Assembly: GCF_030143255.1 (NCBI RefSeq)
Contig: NZ_JARJNR010000003.1
Location: 62,001-126,000 of the forward strand
Direction of reading: 5' to 3'
From: Frigidibacter sp. SD6-1
GTDB lineage: Bacteria > Pseudomonadota > Alphaproteobacteria > Rhodobacterales > Rhodobacteraceae
Length of the DNA: 64,000 nucleotides
This document shows positions 26,115 to 36,962 of this stretch, in pieces; position 1 is the stretch's first letter, and every line of letters begins with the position of its first letter. The notes under the pieces are model-generated. The model made no database searches. It had not been told where the DNA came from and saw only the letters and a program-made list of their open reading frames with translations. The translations under genes were made by a program, and so were the position numbers.

Positions 26115-27062
26115 TCAGTCCTCAATCACTTTGGCCGCACCGGTCAGGCGCAGGCCAGAAAAGGTCAGGACGAGCGCCCCGAGGATGCCCGTCAGATAGA
26201 GAATGCCCTGCCAGGCGAGGCCCGAGGCCACCACTTCGGGCGCGCTGGCACCGAAGGGCACCAGAAGGGCGGCAAGCGAGCTTTCCCGCACGCCGAGCCC
26301 GCCGAGCGAGATCGGCAGTGTCGAGACGATCTTGGCGAGCGGCCAGGCGAAGAACCAGGCGGCGAGCGGCACATCGACGCCGACGGGCAGCGCAAGCCGC
26401 ACGGAAAGCCAGATCAAGAGCGACTGGATTGCAGCGGAAAAGAGCAGCGCGAAGAGAAGGAGCAAAGGCCGCCGCCCGAGGCGGCCGAAGGCGTCCGCGA
26501 GCCTCAGCGCCAGCCCCTTCGCGGGAAGTGCGGGAAAGCGCCCCCAAAGCCCGCGCGCCACGGCGGGAAAAATGAACAAGGCAAGGATGGCGCCGCCGAT
26601 GATCACGCCCGCCATGGTCCAGGCGAGCGCGGGATTGCCGCCCTTCGCCAGAAAGGCGAGGCCAAGAAGGCTGAGGCCCGCCAGACCCACCATGTCGATC
26701 AGCCGGTCGCCCACGGCTGCGGCCGCAACCTTCGGCCCGTCCTTCAGCGCCACATGCGCAAGACCCGCGCGCACCGCATCGCCGCCGGCGGCGCCCGGCA
26801 AGGCGAGGTTCGCGGCAAGCCCGGCGAAATGCGCGCGCAGCGCCTGCCCGAAAGGCAGCGCGCGGTCCATCAGCAGCCACCATTTGCAGGCGGCCGCGAC
26901 ATGGGCGGCAAGAAAGGCCGCGAAGACGCCGAGGAAGAGGCCGGGCGTCAGGCGGGCGAAACCCTCGAGGATCGCCTCCTTCGGCAGGAACCAGAAGATG
27001 AGCGCGAGGGCCCCGAAGGAGCCCGCAGCGCGGATCAGCCATTTGCGCAGGGCGCGGCTCAT
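26115..27062 (-). CDS. LPG-synthase-TM/UPF0104-type flippase-like membrane protein
   Basis: A 315-residue integral membrane protein with eight or so helices and the family signature SLGGLGVRES (near residue 270). The family (YbhN-like) includes the flippase domain of MprF; stand-alone members are often found with DPM1-like GT2 enzymes and are proposed lipid transporters. That context is exactly the one here, with the GT2 gene just upstream. I infer movement of a glycosylated or polyprenyl lipid, without direct evidence. Confidence 0.82.
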   Translation of the reverse strand: MSRALRKWLIRAAGSFGALALIFWFLPKEAILEGFARLTPGLFLGVFAAFLAAHVAAACKWWLLMDRALPFGQALRAHFAGLAANLALPGAAGGDAVRAGLAHVALKDGPKVAAAAVGDRLIDMVGLAGLSLLGLAFLAKGGNPALAWTMAGVIIGGAILALFIFPAVARGLWGRFPALPAKGLALRLADAFGRLGRRPLLLLFALLFSAAIQSLLIWLSVRLALPVGVDVPLAAWFFAWPLAKIVSTLPISLGGLGVRESSLAALLVPFGASAPEVVASGLAWQGILYLTGILGALVLTFSGLRLTGAAKVIED

Positions 27063-27107
27063 CGCCGACCCTGCGCGGAAGGGCGCCGCTCTTCGATGCC
27101 TTCGGCA

Positions 27108-27165
27108 CTCATCGCGGGCGCCTCCGGCCGCACGCCCGAGGAGCGGCCGAAGGCCGACGACGAGG
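27108..27165 (-). repeat. Structured intergenic element, second copy of the cloverleaf family
   Basis: On the minus strand it starts CCTCGTCGTCGGCCTTCGG and runs on with CCGCTCCTCGGGCG, closing with GATGAG. About 24 of 27 leading bases match the element at 36885-36947. It fills the 135-nt gap between the DPM1-like gene and the UPF0104 gene. The outer closing stem is less perfect than in the other copy. Confidence 0.6.
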
Positions 27166-27197
27166 CCCGGCCGGGGGTCGGTACGGTACGCGTCACC

Positions 27198-28169
27198 TCA
27201 GGGCCTCAGATGCAGGCGCGAGATCATGTCGGCGATGAGCCCCAGCGACCAGATGATCAGCGCCGACAGGAAGGCGAAGATCGTGGTTTCCGACAGGTTG
27301 TCCATCCAGATGTCATAGAAGAACTTGATCGCGCCGACGCCCATCAGCCCCAGCCCGAGCGGAATGAAGACCCGGAGCGGGTTGAAAAGCACGGTCATCC
27401 TCAGCACAAGGATGATGAAGTTGATGAAATCCACCGGCCGGATCTTCGACTTGCCCACGCGCTTGCCATACTGGATCGGCGTATAGATCATCCGCTTGCC
27501 GTTGCAGGACATGCAGAGCGTGATCGTCGTGGTGAAGGAAAACTTCTGCGGCAGAAGGGGAATGAAGGGCACAAGCTCGGACTTGCGGAAGACGCGCAGG
27601 CCCGAGTTCAGGTCGTTGAGTTTCCGTTCGGCGAGGAAAGAGGCGAAGGTGTTCAACACCCATTTCGCGGGCTTCCTGATCCAGGGCACGTTCTTCATCG
27701 CCGCGCCCCGGTCACCGACCACCATGTCCTGATCGCGGCACATCTTCAGCATCTCGGGCAGGTAGCGCGCCGGATAGGTGCCGTCGGCGTCGATGATCGC
27801 CACATAGTCGTGCCGGGCATGCCTGATGCCGCGCTTGAGGCTCGCGCCGTAGCCGGTATTCACCTGATTGGTATCGACGACCACGCCGGTTTCGCGGGCG
27901 ATCTCCAGCGTGCGGTCCTCGGATCCGTCGTCGATGACGATGATCTCGTAAGGCACCCCGGTCGCGTCCATCTCGGCGCGCACGTCATCGATCGTCTGGC
28001 GCACCGCGCCTTCCTCGTTGTAGGCCGGTATCACCACCGAAAGCGACAGCCCCTCGAACCCGTCCGCGACTTTCACGGCAGGCAGGCTTTCCTTCGCCAC
28101 ACGGCTTGTGCGCGCGGGCTTTGCGGCGGGCTTCGTGGCGACCTTCGCACCTTGATCTTCAGGGGACAT
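27198..28169 (-). CDS. DPM1-like glycosyltransferase family 2 with C-terminal membrane segment
   Basis: A 323-residue enzyme: a lysine/alanine-rich N-tail (residues 1-40), a GT2 domain (LSVVIPAYNEEGAVRQTI; VIDDGSEDRT; DxD in IIDADGTYP; NDLNSGLR) and two C-terminal hydrophobic helices. DPM1/DpgS-type enzymes make polyprenyl-phosphate sugars, the donors for GT-C transferases such as the two polytopic proteins of this locus. Its start overlaps the upstream GT2 gene by 11 nt. Confidence 0.9.
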   Translation of the reverse strand: MSPEDQGAKVATKPAAKPARTSRVAKESLPAVKVADGFEGLSLSVVIPAYNEEGAVRQTIDDVRAEMDATGVPYEIIVIDDGSEDRTLEIARETGVVVDTNQVNTGYGASLKRGIRHARHDYVAIIDADGTYPARYLPEMLKMCRDQDMVVGDRGAAMKNVPWIRKPAKWVLNTFASFLAERKLNDLNSGLRVFRKSELVPFIPLLPQKFSFTTTITLCMSCNGKRMIYTPIQYGKRVGKSKIRPVDFINFIILVLRMTVLFNPLRVFIPLGLGLMGVGAIKFFYDIWMDNLSETTIFAFLSALIIWSLGLIADMISRLHLRP

Positions 28170-29163
28170 GCAAACGGTTCCTTACGCCAAAGACATGATA
28201 TTCGATCAGGCACCAGGCAAAGGCGCCCGCCGAATATACATAATAGACCTGATGATAGAGGATCGCCAAAAAGGCCCTGAGAAGGCCGAGATGGGCGACG
28301 AAAAAGGCGAGTAGCGGCCAGTTGGCCACGAGGACGAGTGCCAGAAGACCTGCCGCCCAGCCCCAGCCGATCAACGGCATGAGAAGAACGGACAGTAGGA
28401 AAGTCCCAGCCAGGACCGCCCGCGCCCGCTCCCTCCGCGAGGTGTTGAGATCGTCCGACAGGCCCTCGCGGGCGATCATCAGCCGCGACCAGGGCAGGGC
28501 GCGGCGGAAGATGTCGGTGTGGATCGCCTGGCGGATCGTCCATTGCTTCAGATGCTTGCCCAGAAGGGCCGGATCGACGCAGATCACGCCGCCAGCCGCG
28601 TGGATGCGGTAGCCAAGCTCGATATCCTCGATGGACGGCACGCGGTAGGTTTCCACGTCGAACCCGCCCACTTTCGCGAACCAGTCGGCCCGGACCGCGC
28701 CGCAACCCGCCCAGAAGGTGCGCGCCGTACGGCGCGCGGTCTGGTGGTAATAGCGGTGCATCAGGTTCTTGTAGCGCGCGAACCAGCTGCCTTCGGGCGT
28801 CGTGTCGTAGGAGCCGAAGACGGCGGCGACGCTCGGGTCGGCGAAGGTGGCCTGCAGGCGGCGCGCGCCGTCGGGCCAGGCAATCACGTCGCTGTCGACG
28901 AACCACAGCACCTCGCCCGCCGCTGCCTTCGCGGCCAGGTTCCGCGCGACACCGGGGCCACCGTTCTTCGGCGTCACGATCACCCGCGCGCCCATGATCC
29001 GCGCCACCTCGCCCGTCCGGTCGGGCGAGCGGTCGTCGACCACGATCACTTCCATGACCTCGCCGCGCTTGTGCATGGCCATCAAGGGCTCCAGCACCCG
29101 CGGCAGGAGATGCTCGGCTCTGAAGGCCGGGACGATGACCGAAATGGTGGGGACGGCGGTCAT
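28159..29163 (-). CDS. Glycosyltransferase family 2
   Basis: A 334-residue GT2 enzyme with GT-A motifs: SVIVPAFRAEHLLPRVL, VVDDRSPDRT, the DxD in WFVDSDVIAWP and the ED-x-ELGYR general-base segment (SIEDIELGYRIHAAGG in part). A hydrophobic C-terminal third with two to three helices anchors it to the membrane. The ATG overlaps the stop of the upstream membrane-protein gene as TGATG; GTG one codon before is possible. The acceptor is unknown. Confidence 0.9.
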   Translation of the reverse strand: MTAVPTISVIVPAFRAEHLLPRVLEPLMAMHKRGEVMEVIVVDDRSPDRTGEVARIMGARVIVTPKNGGPGVARNLAAKAAAGEVLWFVDSDVIAWPDGARRLQATFADPSVAAVFGSYDTTPEGSWFARYKNLMHRYYHQTARRTARTFWAGCGAVRADWFAKVGGFDVETYRVPSIEDIELGYRIHAAGGVICVDPALLGKHLKQWTIRQAIHTDIFRRALPWSRLMIAREGLSDDLNTSRRERARAVLAGTFLLSVLLMPLIGWGWAAGLLALVLVANWPLLAFFVAHLGLLRAFLAILYHQVYYVYSAGAFAWCLIEYHVFGVRNRLHVP

Positions 29164-30616
29164 CACAGCTTCTCGCGCGCAGCGGGCGGGCGGGCCGACC
29201 AGTAAAGCAGCATCGCGGCGAGCATCGGTACCAGCCAGACCACCCGCGCGCCATAGCGGTTCGCGGGCTGGGATATGCCGCCGCAGACGAAGGCATTGGC
29301 GAGGACGCCCAGAAGGATCATCACGCCGAAGACCCGCAGCCCCTTCGGCAGGCCGGGGCCGAGAAGGAGCACGACCGACAGGAGGAGCGCCGCGGCATAA
29401 TATATCCGGTGCAGCCGCACCGACGTGTCGATCCAGCGCCGGTCCCCGGCCAGCCGCCCGCGCACAAGGGGCCCGGTCAGCGTTTCCGTCACCACACGGT
29501 TGCGCCGTTCGATCTGTTCGGTGGGGATGGTCATGTCGACGCTGACCATGGCCGATTGCTTGAACGTATTGACGATGAAGGCCCCGGCGACGGCGAAAGG
29601 CATGTCCTTCAGCACATCCTTGAAGAAACCGACCTGCGCGTCGGATACCGCCTTCTGATCCTCGGGCGTCATCAGACGGTAGGAGCCGAGCCGCTTGCTG
29701 GTCTCAAAAACGATATGAGAGGCGGTCAGCCGGTAGGGATCGTCGGAGATATGCAGCGCATCCCAGAGCTTGCAGGTGACGATGGCCGTGTCGGGGCAAT
29801 TGGCCTCGAGCCAGTCATAGCCCGGCCCGTCCTGGATCAGGCGGGCGGTGATATAGGGCTGGATCACCACATCGGATTTCACCGTCTTTGCGGCAATCAG
29901 ACGGAAGGCCTGCTGCTGGCCGTAGCCCACGGCAACGACCGCGAGCAGGATGAGCGGCGGCAGCCACCAGCGCCGCCGCCCGGCAAGGACGGCGACAAGC
30001 GCCACGGCAGGCACCATGGCAGCGGCGATGCCGTAATGCGACAGGTGCGAGACGATGGCAATCGAGGCGAGCAGGAAGGCGGCGAAAAGCTCGGCCGGGC
30101 GCATGTCGCGGCCAAAGGCGGTGATCGCGGCGACCGTGATCAAGAGGACCGGTGCCAAGAGGTCGGGCATCAGATAGGCGGCATAGAAGGGCAGCGAGCC
30201 GAACGACCCGGCAATGATCGCGAGCGCAGCGAAAGCAACCGGATCGAGCGCGGGCGCATAGAGGCGCCGCACGATCCGCGCGACGAGCGCGATGGCGGCG
30301 ACAAGCACGCCGACATTGAAAAGGATCAGCAGGTCGAAAGCGCTGACCGCCGCGAGAAGGCCCGCAAGGAGCGAGTAGAAGGGCGAGCGCGAACCGTCGA
30401 CGGTATGGGGCGTGGCGCCGCCGCCGCCACCGGCGAGCGCTTCCGGCGCGGGAAGAAGACCAAGGCTGCGAAGCGCGACCACGCCCTGTTCGTAATAGCC
30501 CATCGTGTCGAAATAGAAGAGCGGCCGCCCGTTCACGATCAGCACGCTGAAGAGGCCGAGCGTCGCGGCCAGAAGCCACAGCGCCCGTCGCATCGTCTGT
30601 CTCTCGTGCTCCCGGG

Positions 30617-30620
<4 letters not shown>
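29163..30620 (-). CDS. Polytopic membrane protein of the glycan locus, possible GT-C transferase or polymerase
   Basis: A 485-residue protein with about 10-11 helices: one near the N-terminus, a long loop with an acidic site ([12 protein letters not shown], residues 35-46) where GT-C enzymes have their catalytic aspartate, a block of helices to about residue 245, a large soluble loop (about 250-385) and a final helical block. Its shape suits a GT-C glycosyltransferase or a Wzy-like polymerase but no family signature is clear to me. Overlaps on both sides (TGATG, ATGA) place it in the operon. Confidence 0.72.
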
Positions 30621-31579
<959 letters not shown>

Positions 31580-31895
31580 TCCCTGTCTTCCTCCTGACCA
31601 CGCCCAGGTATCTCAAGGTCAGCGGTGATCCTGTCCGCCGTGCGGCTGCCTCAGGGCCAAGCGCCCGCCGCCTTGCAGACCGTCAATGACATCAACCAAC
31701 CGCTATCGCTGAAACCCTGCACCCGGCAGCCAACCACATGCTGCCTATAGTCTTGATGCCTCAGTTCGGGCCAGCAATCCAGCCTCATGCCGCTGCGCTG
31801 TTTCTTCAGCGAGATCAATCTGCCGACCGCCGGGCGATTGCGACGGCCCCGGCAGCGCGAGGGCCGACAGCCGCCAACGGGCGAGTCGGTCGGCG
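31580..31895. other. 316-nt gap upstream of the UDP-xylose synthase operon
   Basis: It should hold the leftward promoter of the long glycan operon and the 3' end of the aldolase unit. I find no strong -35/-10 pair, no hairpin with T-tract and no convincing gene; the open frames across it are rich in arginine and lack a ribosome site. Confidence 0.4.
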
Positions 31896-32507
31896 CTAAT
31901 GCGCGCCCCGCGCGGCGTCGAAGGCCTCGACGATGGCGCGCGCCCGTGTGCCGACCTCTGCCAGGCTCATGCCCGGCTTGTAGAGCGCGCTGCCGATGCC
32001 GAACCCGTCTGCCCCGGCATTGATCCAGCTTGCGAAATTCTCCGGCCCCGCGCCGCCGACCGCGAAGACCTGCGTCCCGCGCGGCAGGATGGCGCGGATC
32101 GCCTTCAGCCCGTCGGGTCCGAGCATGGAACCGGGGAAAAGCTTCAGCCCGTCCGCCCCCGCCTGAAGCGCGGTGAAACATTCCGTCGGCGTCATCACGC
32201 CCGGCCAGCTTTCCATCCCGTGCGCCTTGGTCTGGCCGATCACCACAGGGTCGCAATTGGGCGAAACGACCAGCCGCCCGCCCGCATAGGCCACCGCCTC
32301 GACATCCGCCTCGGTCAGCACCGTGCCCGCCCCGATCAGTGCCCGGTCGCCGAAGGCCCCGGCAAGTTCCGCGATCGAATGAAGCGGTTCGGGTGAATTG
32401 AGCGGCACTTCGATCCGGTCGATCCCGGCCTGAAGCAGAACGCGCCCGACCGGCACCGCCTCGGCCGGTGTCAGCCCGCGCAGGATGGCGATGATCGGGC
32501 GGCTCAT
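31896..32507 (-). CDS. dgoA: 2-dehydro-3-deoxy-6-phosphogalactonate aldolase
   Basis: A 203-residue class I aldolase that splits KDPGal to pyruvate and glyceraldehyde 3-phosphate. It shows PIIAILRGLTPAEA, the catalytic E33 in RIEVPLNSPEP, GAGTVL and the Schiff-base K122 in LKLFPGS. The NSP motif after E33 favours DgoA over the KDPG aldolase Eda. It stands alone without a dgoK gene, between glycan genes; a dyad typical of IclR-family operators lies 340 nt upstream. Confidence 0.88.
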   Translation of the reverse strand: MSRPIIAILRGLTPAEAVPVGRVLLQAGIDRIEVPLNSPEPLHSIAELAGAFGDRALIGAGTVLTEADVEAVAYAGGRLVVSPNCDPVVIGQTKAHGMESWPGVMTPTECFTALQAGADGLKLFPGSMLGPDGLKAIRAILPRGTQVFAVGGAGPENFASWINAGADGFGIGSALYKPGMSLAEVGTRARAIVEAFDAARGAH

Positions 32508-33047
32508 GGCTGCCCCCCGCACAGGCGCAGGGCGACGCTTGGATGGCCCGGCCAGACGCGCGACGGGCGCCACCATCTCGGTGGCTTGCCACGACATGCG
32601 GCAGGCCCGCCTTTCCTGAAGGGTCTCAAGTTCACAACATTGCCCGCGCAGACATACACCCAGGTTCCGGGGGTGTTCATATCCAACAGGACCTGATCGG
32701 CGTCCGCCTCGCAAGTCTGGAATCCCGCCGTTGGCGGTCTTTCGCCCCGACGCGGCTGCGTAGGCAGCGTGATGATTCGCCCGGCAGGGAAAGGGACAGG
32801 CCTGTCGGGCGCGGTTCGCAGCATGAGCATATCCTGCCGGTCCAATATTCGGAACAAGGTTCTGTATATCGAAATCATAGGCCTGCTGGAGCCCGTGGCG
32901 CAAGAGGGGCCCGGGCGGGCCGGGAGCCTGCGCCAGCCTGTCGGCAAGCCGTCGCCGGTTGATGCGAGATAGAAGACCAATGGTGGCAAGCGACTTTTCA
33001 CCGACCCTGGTTCGGTCTAAGACCCGGCGAAACCCGAGGATGACTTG
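32508..33047. other. 540-nt divergent region between dgoA and rfbC
   Basis: Promoters for the leftward aldolase and the rightward rhamnose operon should lie here. It contains the 25-bp dyad described separately. A minus-strand frame (109 codons from about 32833, stop at 32504) ends in an ATGA overlap with dgoA, which would fit a small coupled gene, but it is rich in W, R and P and matches nothing I know. GAGGA at 33036-33040 is the rfbC ribosome site. Confidence 0.4.
32846..32870. promoter_or_regulatory. 25-bp imperfect dyad, candidate IclR-type operator
   Basis: ATATTCGGAAC and GTTCTGTATAT face each other around AAG: nine of the twelve base pairs of the dyad match (mispairs at 3 positions). 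GGAAC..GTTC cores are common in operators of IclR-family repressors, which often control keto-deoxy-sugar genes. On the minus strand, TTGTTC (32859-32854) and GGATAT 17 nt later could be a promoter overlapping the dyad. No IclR gene is in the window. Confidence 0.5.
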
Positions 33048-33617
33048 ATGCAGATTGAAGAAACGCCGCTTTCCGGCTGCCTTGTTCTCACCCCGCGCCG
33101 CTTTGGCGATGCGCGTGGCTGGTTCAGCGAGGTCTGGAACAAGCAGACCCTGGCCGCGAACGGCATCCATTATGACTTCGTGCAGGACAATCATTCCTCT
33201 TCCAGCGAGGTTGGAACCGTGCGCGGCCTGCATTTCCAGTCGCCGCCGCATGCCCAGACAAAGCTTGTCCGCTGCGGCCGGGGCCGGGTCTTCGACGTGG
33301 CGGTCGACATCCGCGTGGGTTCACCGAGCTTCGGCAAGTGGTTCGGCACCGAACTGTCGGCCGAGAACGGCCGGCAGCTTCTGATCCCTGCGGGGTTTCT
33401 GCACGGGTTCGTCACCCGCGAGCCTGACAGCGAACTCCTTTACAAATGCTCCGACGTCTATGCGCCGGACTGCGACGGTGCGATCCGGTTCGACGACCCC
33501 GACATCGGCATCGACTGGGGGATAGACCCCGCGTCGGCAATCCTGTCCGACAAGGACCGGGCGGCACCCTTCCTGAAGGACTTCAAATCGCCCTTCACCT
33601 ACGAGGCACAGGCATGA
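33048..33617 (+). CDS. rfbC: dTDP-4-dehydrorhamnose 3,5-epimerase
   Basis: A 189-residue cupin enzyme of dTDP-L-rhamnose synthesis that epimerises C3 and C5 of the 4-keto sugar. It has RGWFSEVW, the DNHS segment, the catalytic H62 in RGLHFQ, and the [10 protein letters not shown] and GIDW blocks. GAGGA 7 nt upstream selects the ATG over a TTG one codon before. It is the first gene of rfbC-rfbB-(membrane protein)-rfbD-rfbA, with an ATGA overlap to rfbB. Confidence 0.95.
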   Translation: MQIEETPLSGCLVLTPRRFGDARGWFSEVWNKQTLAANGIHYDFVQDNHSSSSEVGTVRGLHFQSPPHAQTKLVRCGRGRVFDVAVDIRVGSPSFGKWFGTELSAENGRQLLIPAGFLHGFVTREPDSELLYKCSDVYAPDCDGAIRFDDPDIGIDWGIDPASAILSDKDRAAPFLKDFKSPFTYEAQA

Positions 33618-34654
33618 AACTTCTCGTCACCGGCGGCGCGGGCTTCATCGGGTCGGCGGTCGTGCGCCGTGCGATCAACGCGGGCCATTCGGTCGTGAAC
33701 CTCGACAAGCTGACTTACGCGGGGTCGCTGACCAATGTGGCCGAGGTCTCGGCCAGCCCGAACTACGCCTTCGAACAGGCCGATATCTGCGACCGGCCGC
33801 GCATCGACACGATCCTGGCCAAGCATCAGCCCGACGCGATCATGCATCTGGCGGCCGAAAGCCATGTCGACCGGTCGATCGACGGACCGGACACTTTCAT
33901 CCAGACCAATATCAACGGCACCTATGTGATGCTGGAGGCGGCCCGGACTTACTGGGCTGCGCGCGGCAGGCCCGCCGATTTCCGTTTCCACCATATCTCG
34001 ACCGACGAGGTGTTCGGTTCGCTCGGCCCCACCGGCAAGTTTACCGAAGAGACGCCCTATGACCCGCGTTCGCCCTATTCGGCCTCGAAGGCGGCCTCCG
34101 ACCATCTGGTCCGCGCCTGGCATGAAACCTACGGCCTGCCGGTCGTCTTGACCAATTGTTCGAACAATTACGGTCCCTACCACTTCCCTGAAAAGCTGAT
34201 CCCGGTGGTGATCCTGAAGGCGCTCGCGGGCGCCCCGATCCCGATCTATGGCAAGGGCGACAACATCCGCGACTGGCTCTTCGTCGAGGATCATGCCGAT
34301 GCGCTGCTTCTCGTCGTGCAGAAGGGCGCCCTTGGCCGCAGCTACAATATCGGCGGCGAGAACGAGGCCTCGAACCTCGACCTCGTCCAGAAGATCTGCG
34401 CGATCCTTGATGAAAAGCGTCCCGGCAATGCGCCCTATGCCGAACAGATCACCTTCGTCGCCGACCGCCCGGGCCATGACCAGCGCTATGCGATCGACCC
34501 GTCCCGCATCCGCGAGGAGCTGGGCTGGCGGCCGTCGGTCACCATCGACGAGGGGCTGGAGAAAACCGTGCAGTGGTTCCTTGAACACGAGGACTGGTGG
34601 CGCGCGCTTCAGGACCGGGATGGTGTGGGCCAAAGGCTTGGGACGGCGGGCTGA
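33614..34654 (+). CDS. rfbB: dTDP-glucose 4,6-dehydratase
   Basis: A 346-residue extended SDR that turns dTDP-glucose into dTDP-4-keto-6-deoxyglucose. It has [14 protein letters not shown], the [12 protein letters not shown] block, STDEVFG with the DE pair, and the catalytic [23 protein letters not shown] is nearly invariant in this enzyme. The start overlaps the rfbC stop. It is of normal length. Confidence 0.96.
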   Translation: MKLLVTGGAGFIGSAVVRRAINAGHSVVNLDKLTYAGSLTNVAEVSASPNYAFEQADICDRPRIDTILAKHQPDAIMHLAAESHVDRSIDGPDTFIQTNINGTYVMLEAARTYWAARGRPADFRFHHISTDEVFGSLGPTGKFTEETPYDPRSPYSASKAASDHLVRAWHETYGLPVVLTNCSNNYGPYHFPEKLIPVVILKALAGAPIPIYGKGDNIRDWLFVEDHADALLLVVQKGALGRSYNIGGENEASNLDLVQKICAILDEKRPGNAPYAEQITFVADRPGHDQRYAIDPSRIREELGWRPSVTIDEGLEKTVQWFLEHEDWWRALQDRDGVGQRLGTAG

Positions 34655-35121
34655 TGCTGACGGCCCATCTTCCTGCAGGATACGTGCTTGCGCGCGGCTT
34701 GCGCGCGCCCGACCGCCGGGCGATGGGCGCCGCCCTGCTGGGGTCGGTCGTTCCGGACTTCGACCTGATCTTCTTCTATCTTGTCGATGACCGGGCCTTC
34801 CACCATCACCGCTACTGGGTTCATATCCCGGCCTTCTGGGCCGCCGTCGCGCTCGTGGCTCTGCCGCTTTTGTGGCGCACCGTCTGGCGTCTGCCCGCGC
34901 TCTTCTTCTTCGCGGCAATCCTCCTTCACCTGATCCTCGACAGTCTTGCGGGTTCGATCATGTGGCTCGCGCCCTTCGACGACGGCCTTTATGCGCTGGT
35001 CACCGTGCCGCCGACCCGAAGTCACTGGATCCTGTCTTTCATGCTGCACTGGACATTTATCGCTGAACTGGCGATCTGGGGCTGTGCGCTCGCGCTCTTC
35101 TACAGGAGGTCCGCCCGATGA
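34654..35121 (+). CDS. Small membrane protein, DUF457/YdjM-like (putative metal-dependent hydrolase)
   Basis: A 155-residue protein with four membrane helices and a histidine-rich loop (DRAFHHHRYWVH, residues about 46-57) plus LLHLILDS near 90, which resembles the membrane-bound YdjM/DUF457 group of putative metal-dependent hydrolases. It sits inside the rhamnose operon: its ATG overlaps the rfbB stop and its own stop overlaps rfbD. None of the rhamnose steps needs it, so its role is open. Confidence 0.75.
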   Translation: MLTAHLPAGYVLARGLRAPDRRAMGAALLGSVVPDFDLIFFYLVDDRAFHHHRYWVHIPAFWAAVALVALPLLWRTVWRLPALFFFAAILLHLILDSLAGSIMWLAPFDDGLYALVTVPPTRSHWILSFMLHWTFIAELAIWGCALALFYRRSAR

Positions 35122-35990
35122 AAGCGCTCGTTTTCGGCACCACCGGTCAGGTCGCCATCGAGATCGCCCGCAACGCCCCCTTGGTCGGAATGGAGATCGA
35201 GGCCCTTGACCGGGTGCATGCCGATCTGACCGATCCGGCGGCCTGTGCTGCACTGGTCACGGCGACGGACGCCGACATCGTCATCAATGCCGCCGCCTAT
35301 ACAGCCGTCGATGCGGCGGAGAGCGATCTTGCGACCGCCCAGCTTGTGAATGCTGATGCCCCTGGGGCAATGGCGCGGGCGGCGGCGACGCGGGGCCTGC
35401 CGTTCCTGCATGTCTCGACCGATTATGTGTTCGATGGCGCGGGCGCCCGGCCTTGGGAAGAGGGTGACGCCGTTGCCCCGCTCGGCGCCTATGGCGCCAC
35501 GAAACTGGACGGCGAGCGGCAGGTGACGGCCGCAGGCGGGCCGCATGTGATCCTGCGCACGGCCTGGGTCTTTTCGGCCCATGGCAAGAATTTCGTCAAG
35601 ACCATGCTCAGGCTAGGGGCCGAGCGCGAGGCGCTGTCGGTCGTCGACGACCAGCGCGGCGGCCCGACGCCCGCGCATGAAATCGCGAAGGCGCTCATTG
35701 CCATCGGTCTCAGCTTCCATGAGGGACGCGGACAGTCAGGCATCTTCCATTTCGCGGGCGGCCCGGCCTGTTCCTGGGCCGATTTCGCCGAGGCGATCTT
35801 TGCCGCCTCATCGATCGGCAGGAAACCGACGGTCAGACGCATCACGACGGCGGAATTCCCCACCCCGGCCCGCCGCCCTGCCAATTCGGTGCTGAACTGC
35901 ACCAAGATCCGCGACATCTATTCTATCGGCCAGCCCGACTGGCGGACCGGCCTGAAGACTGTAATCCGCGAACTGGAGAGCGAAGCATGA
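35118..35990 (+). CDS. rfbD: dTDP-4-dehydrorhamnose reductase
   Basis: A 290-residue SDR that reduces dTDP-4-keto-L-rhamnose to dTDP-L-rhamnose with NAD(P)H. It shows [10 protein letters not shown] (G-rich nucleotide site, GTTGQVA where GxxGQLG is usual), [20 protein letters not shown], and the YGATK catalytic pair, plus [14 protein letters not shown]. It overlaps the membrane-protein gene before it and rfbA after it by 4 nt each. Confidence 0.95.
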   Translation: MKALVFGTTGQVAIEIARNAPLVGMEIEALDRVHADLTDPAACAALVTATDADIVINAAAYTAVDAAESDLATAQLVNADAPGAMARAAATRGLPFLHVSTDYVFDGAGARPWEEGDAVAPLGAYGATKLDGERQVTAAGGPHVILRTAWVFSAHGKNFVKTMLRLGAEREALSVVDDQRGGPTPAHEIAKALIAIGLSFHEGRGQSGIFHFAGGPACSWADFAEAIFAASSIGRKPTVRRITTAEFPTPARRPANSVLNCTKIRDIYSIGQPDWRTGLKTVIRELESEA

Positions 35991-36877
35991 CCACCACAGG
36001 CCGTAAAGGCATCATCCTCGCGGGCGGGTCGGGCACACGGCTTTATCCGATCACCCATGCGGTGTCGAAACAGATGCTGCCGCTCTATGACAAGCCGATG
36101 ATCTACTATCCGCTGTCGGCGCTCATGCTCGCGGGCATCCGCGAGGTCTGCATCATCTCGACCCCGCGCGACCTGCCGCAGTTCTCGGCACTTCTGGGCG
36201 ATGGCAAGGACTGGGGCATGCGCTTCGACTATGTCGTCCAGCCCTCGCCCGACGGGCTGGCGCAGGCCTATATCCTGGCGGAGGATTTCCTGGCCGGGGC
36301 GCCTTCGGCCATGGTTCTGGGCGACAATGTCTTTTTCGGAGAGGGCCTGCCCGCCCGTCTCGCCGCAGCTGACGAGCGTGAAACCGGTGGCACGGTCTTC
36401 GGCTATCGCGTCTCGGACCCCGAGCGGTACGGCGTGGTGGAGTTCGACCGTGAAGGCCGCGTCCTGTCGCTGGTCGAAAAGCCGGAGAAGCCGAAAAGTT
36501 CCTATGCGGTGACGGGCATCTATTTCCTGGACGGCTCCGCCGCCGCCCGCGCCAAGGCGATCAAACCCTCGCCGCGAGGCGAGCTGGAGATCACCGATCT
36601 TCTGAACCATTACCGGACCGATGGCACGTTGAATGTCGAAAAGCTCGGGCGCGGTTTCGCCTGGCTCGACACCGGCACGCATGAAAGCCTTCTGGAGGCG
36701 GCCGAATTCATCCGCACCATCGAGGAACGGCAGAACCTCAAGGTCGGCTGCCCCGAGGAGATCGCCTTCGAAAACGGCTGGATCGATGCGGGTCAGTTGA
36801 GGGAACTGGCGAAGCCCTATCTCAAGACCCAGTATGGCCGCTATCTGGCGCGGATCGCCGACGAGGCGGAAGCCTGA
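35987..36877 (+). CDS. rfbA: Glucose-1-phosphate thymidylyltransferase
   Basis: A 296-residue nucleotidyltransferase that makes dTDP-glucose, the first step of the rhamnose pathway. The signature [16 protein letters not shown] (residues 8-23) binds the nucleotide; [24 protein letters not shown] and [14 protein letters not shown] complete the active site. It is the last gene of the operon and is followed within 10 nt by a cloverleaf-like element. Confidence 0.96.
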   Translation: MTTTGRKGIILAGGSGTRLYPITHAVSKQMLPLYDKPMIYYPLSALMLAGIREVCIISTPRDLPQFSALLGDGKDWGMRFDYVVQPSPDGLAQAYILAEDFLAGAPSAMVLGDNVFFGEGLPARLAAADERETGGTVFGYRVSDPERYGVVEFDREGRVLSLVEKPEKPKSSYAVTGIYFLDGSAAARAKAIKPSPRGELEITDLLNHYRTDGTLNVEKLGRGFAWLDTGTHESLLEAAEFIRTIEERQNLKVGCPEEIAFENGWIDAGQLRELAKPYLKTQYGRYLARIADEAEA

Positions 36878-36884
36878 GGAGGCG

Positions 36885-36947
36885 CCTCATCGTCGTCCTT
36901 CGGACGCTCTTCGGCGGGCCCGAAGAGAAGCGAAGCGCACGATGAGG
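36885..36947. repeat. Cloverleaf-like intergenic element between convergent genes
   Basis: An outer 9-bp stem CCTCATCGT (36885-36893) / ACGATGAGG (36939-36947) encloses a 5-bp hairpin CGTCC-TTC-GGACG (36894-36906), an 8-bp hairpin CTCTTCGG (907-914) / CCGAAGAG (920-927) and a short GCG-AA-GCGC linker. All stems are perfect. It lies between rfbA and a convergent GT4 gene, so it may end transcription from both sides, yet the three-way-junction form is unusual for that. A related copy is at 27108-27165. Confidence 0.82.
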
Positions 36948-36962
36948 GGCCCCGGGCCAATC

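Noticed and set aside
31651-32592. A 313-codon minus-strand frame over dgoA
   Set aside because: It is an out-of-frame reading of dgoA, full of G and R; the DgoA frame has all catalytic residues.
32543-32962. A plus-strand frame in the dgoA-rfbC gap
   Set aside because: Arginine-rich, no ribosome site, no family likeness; it also overlaps the dyad.
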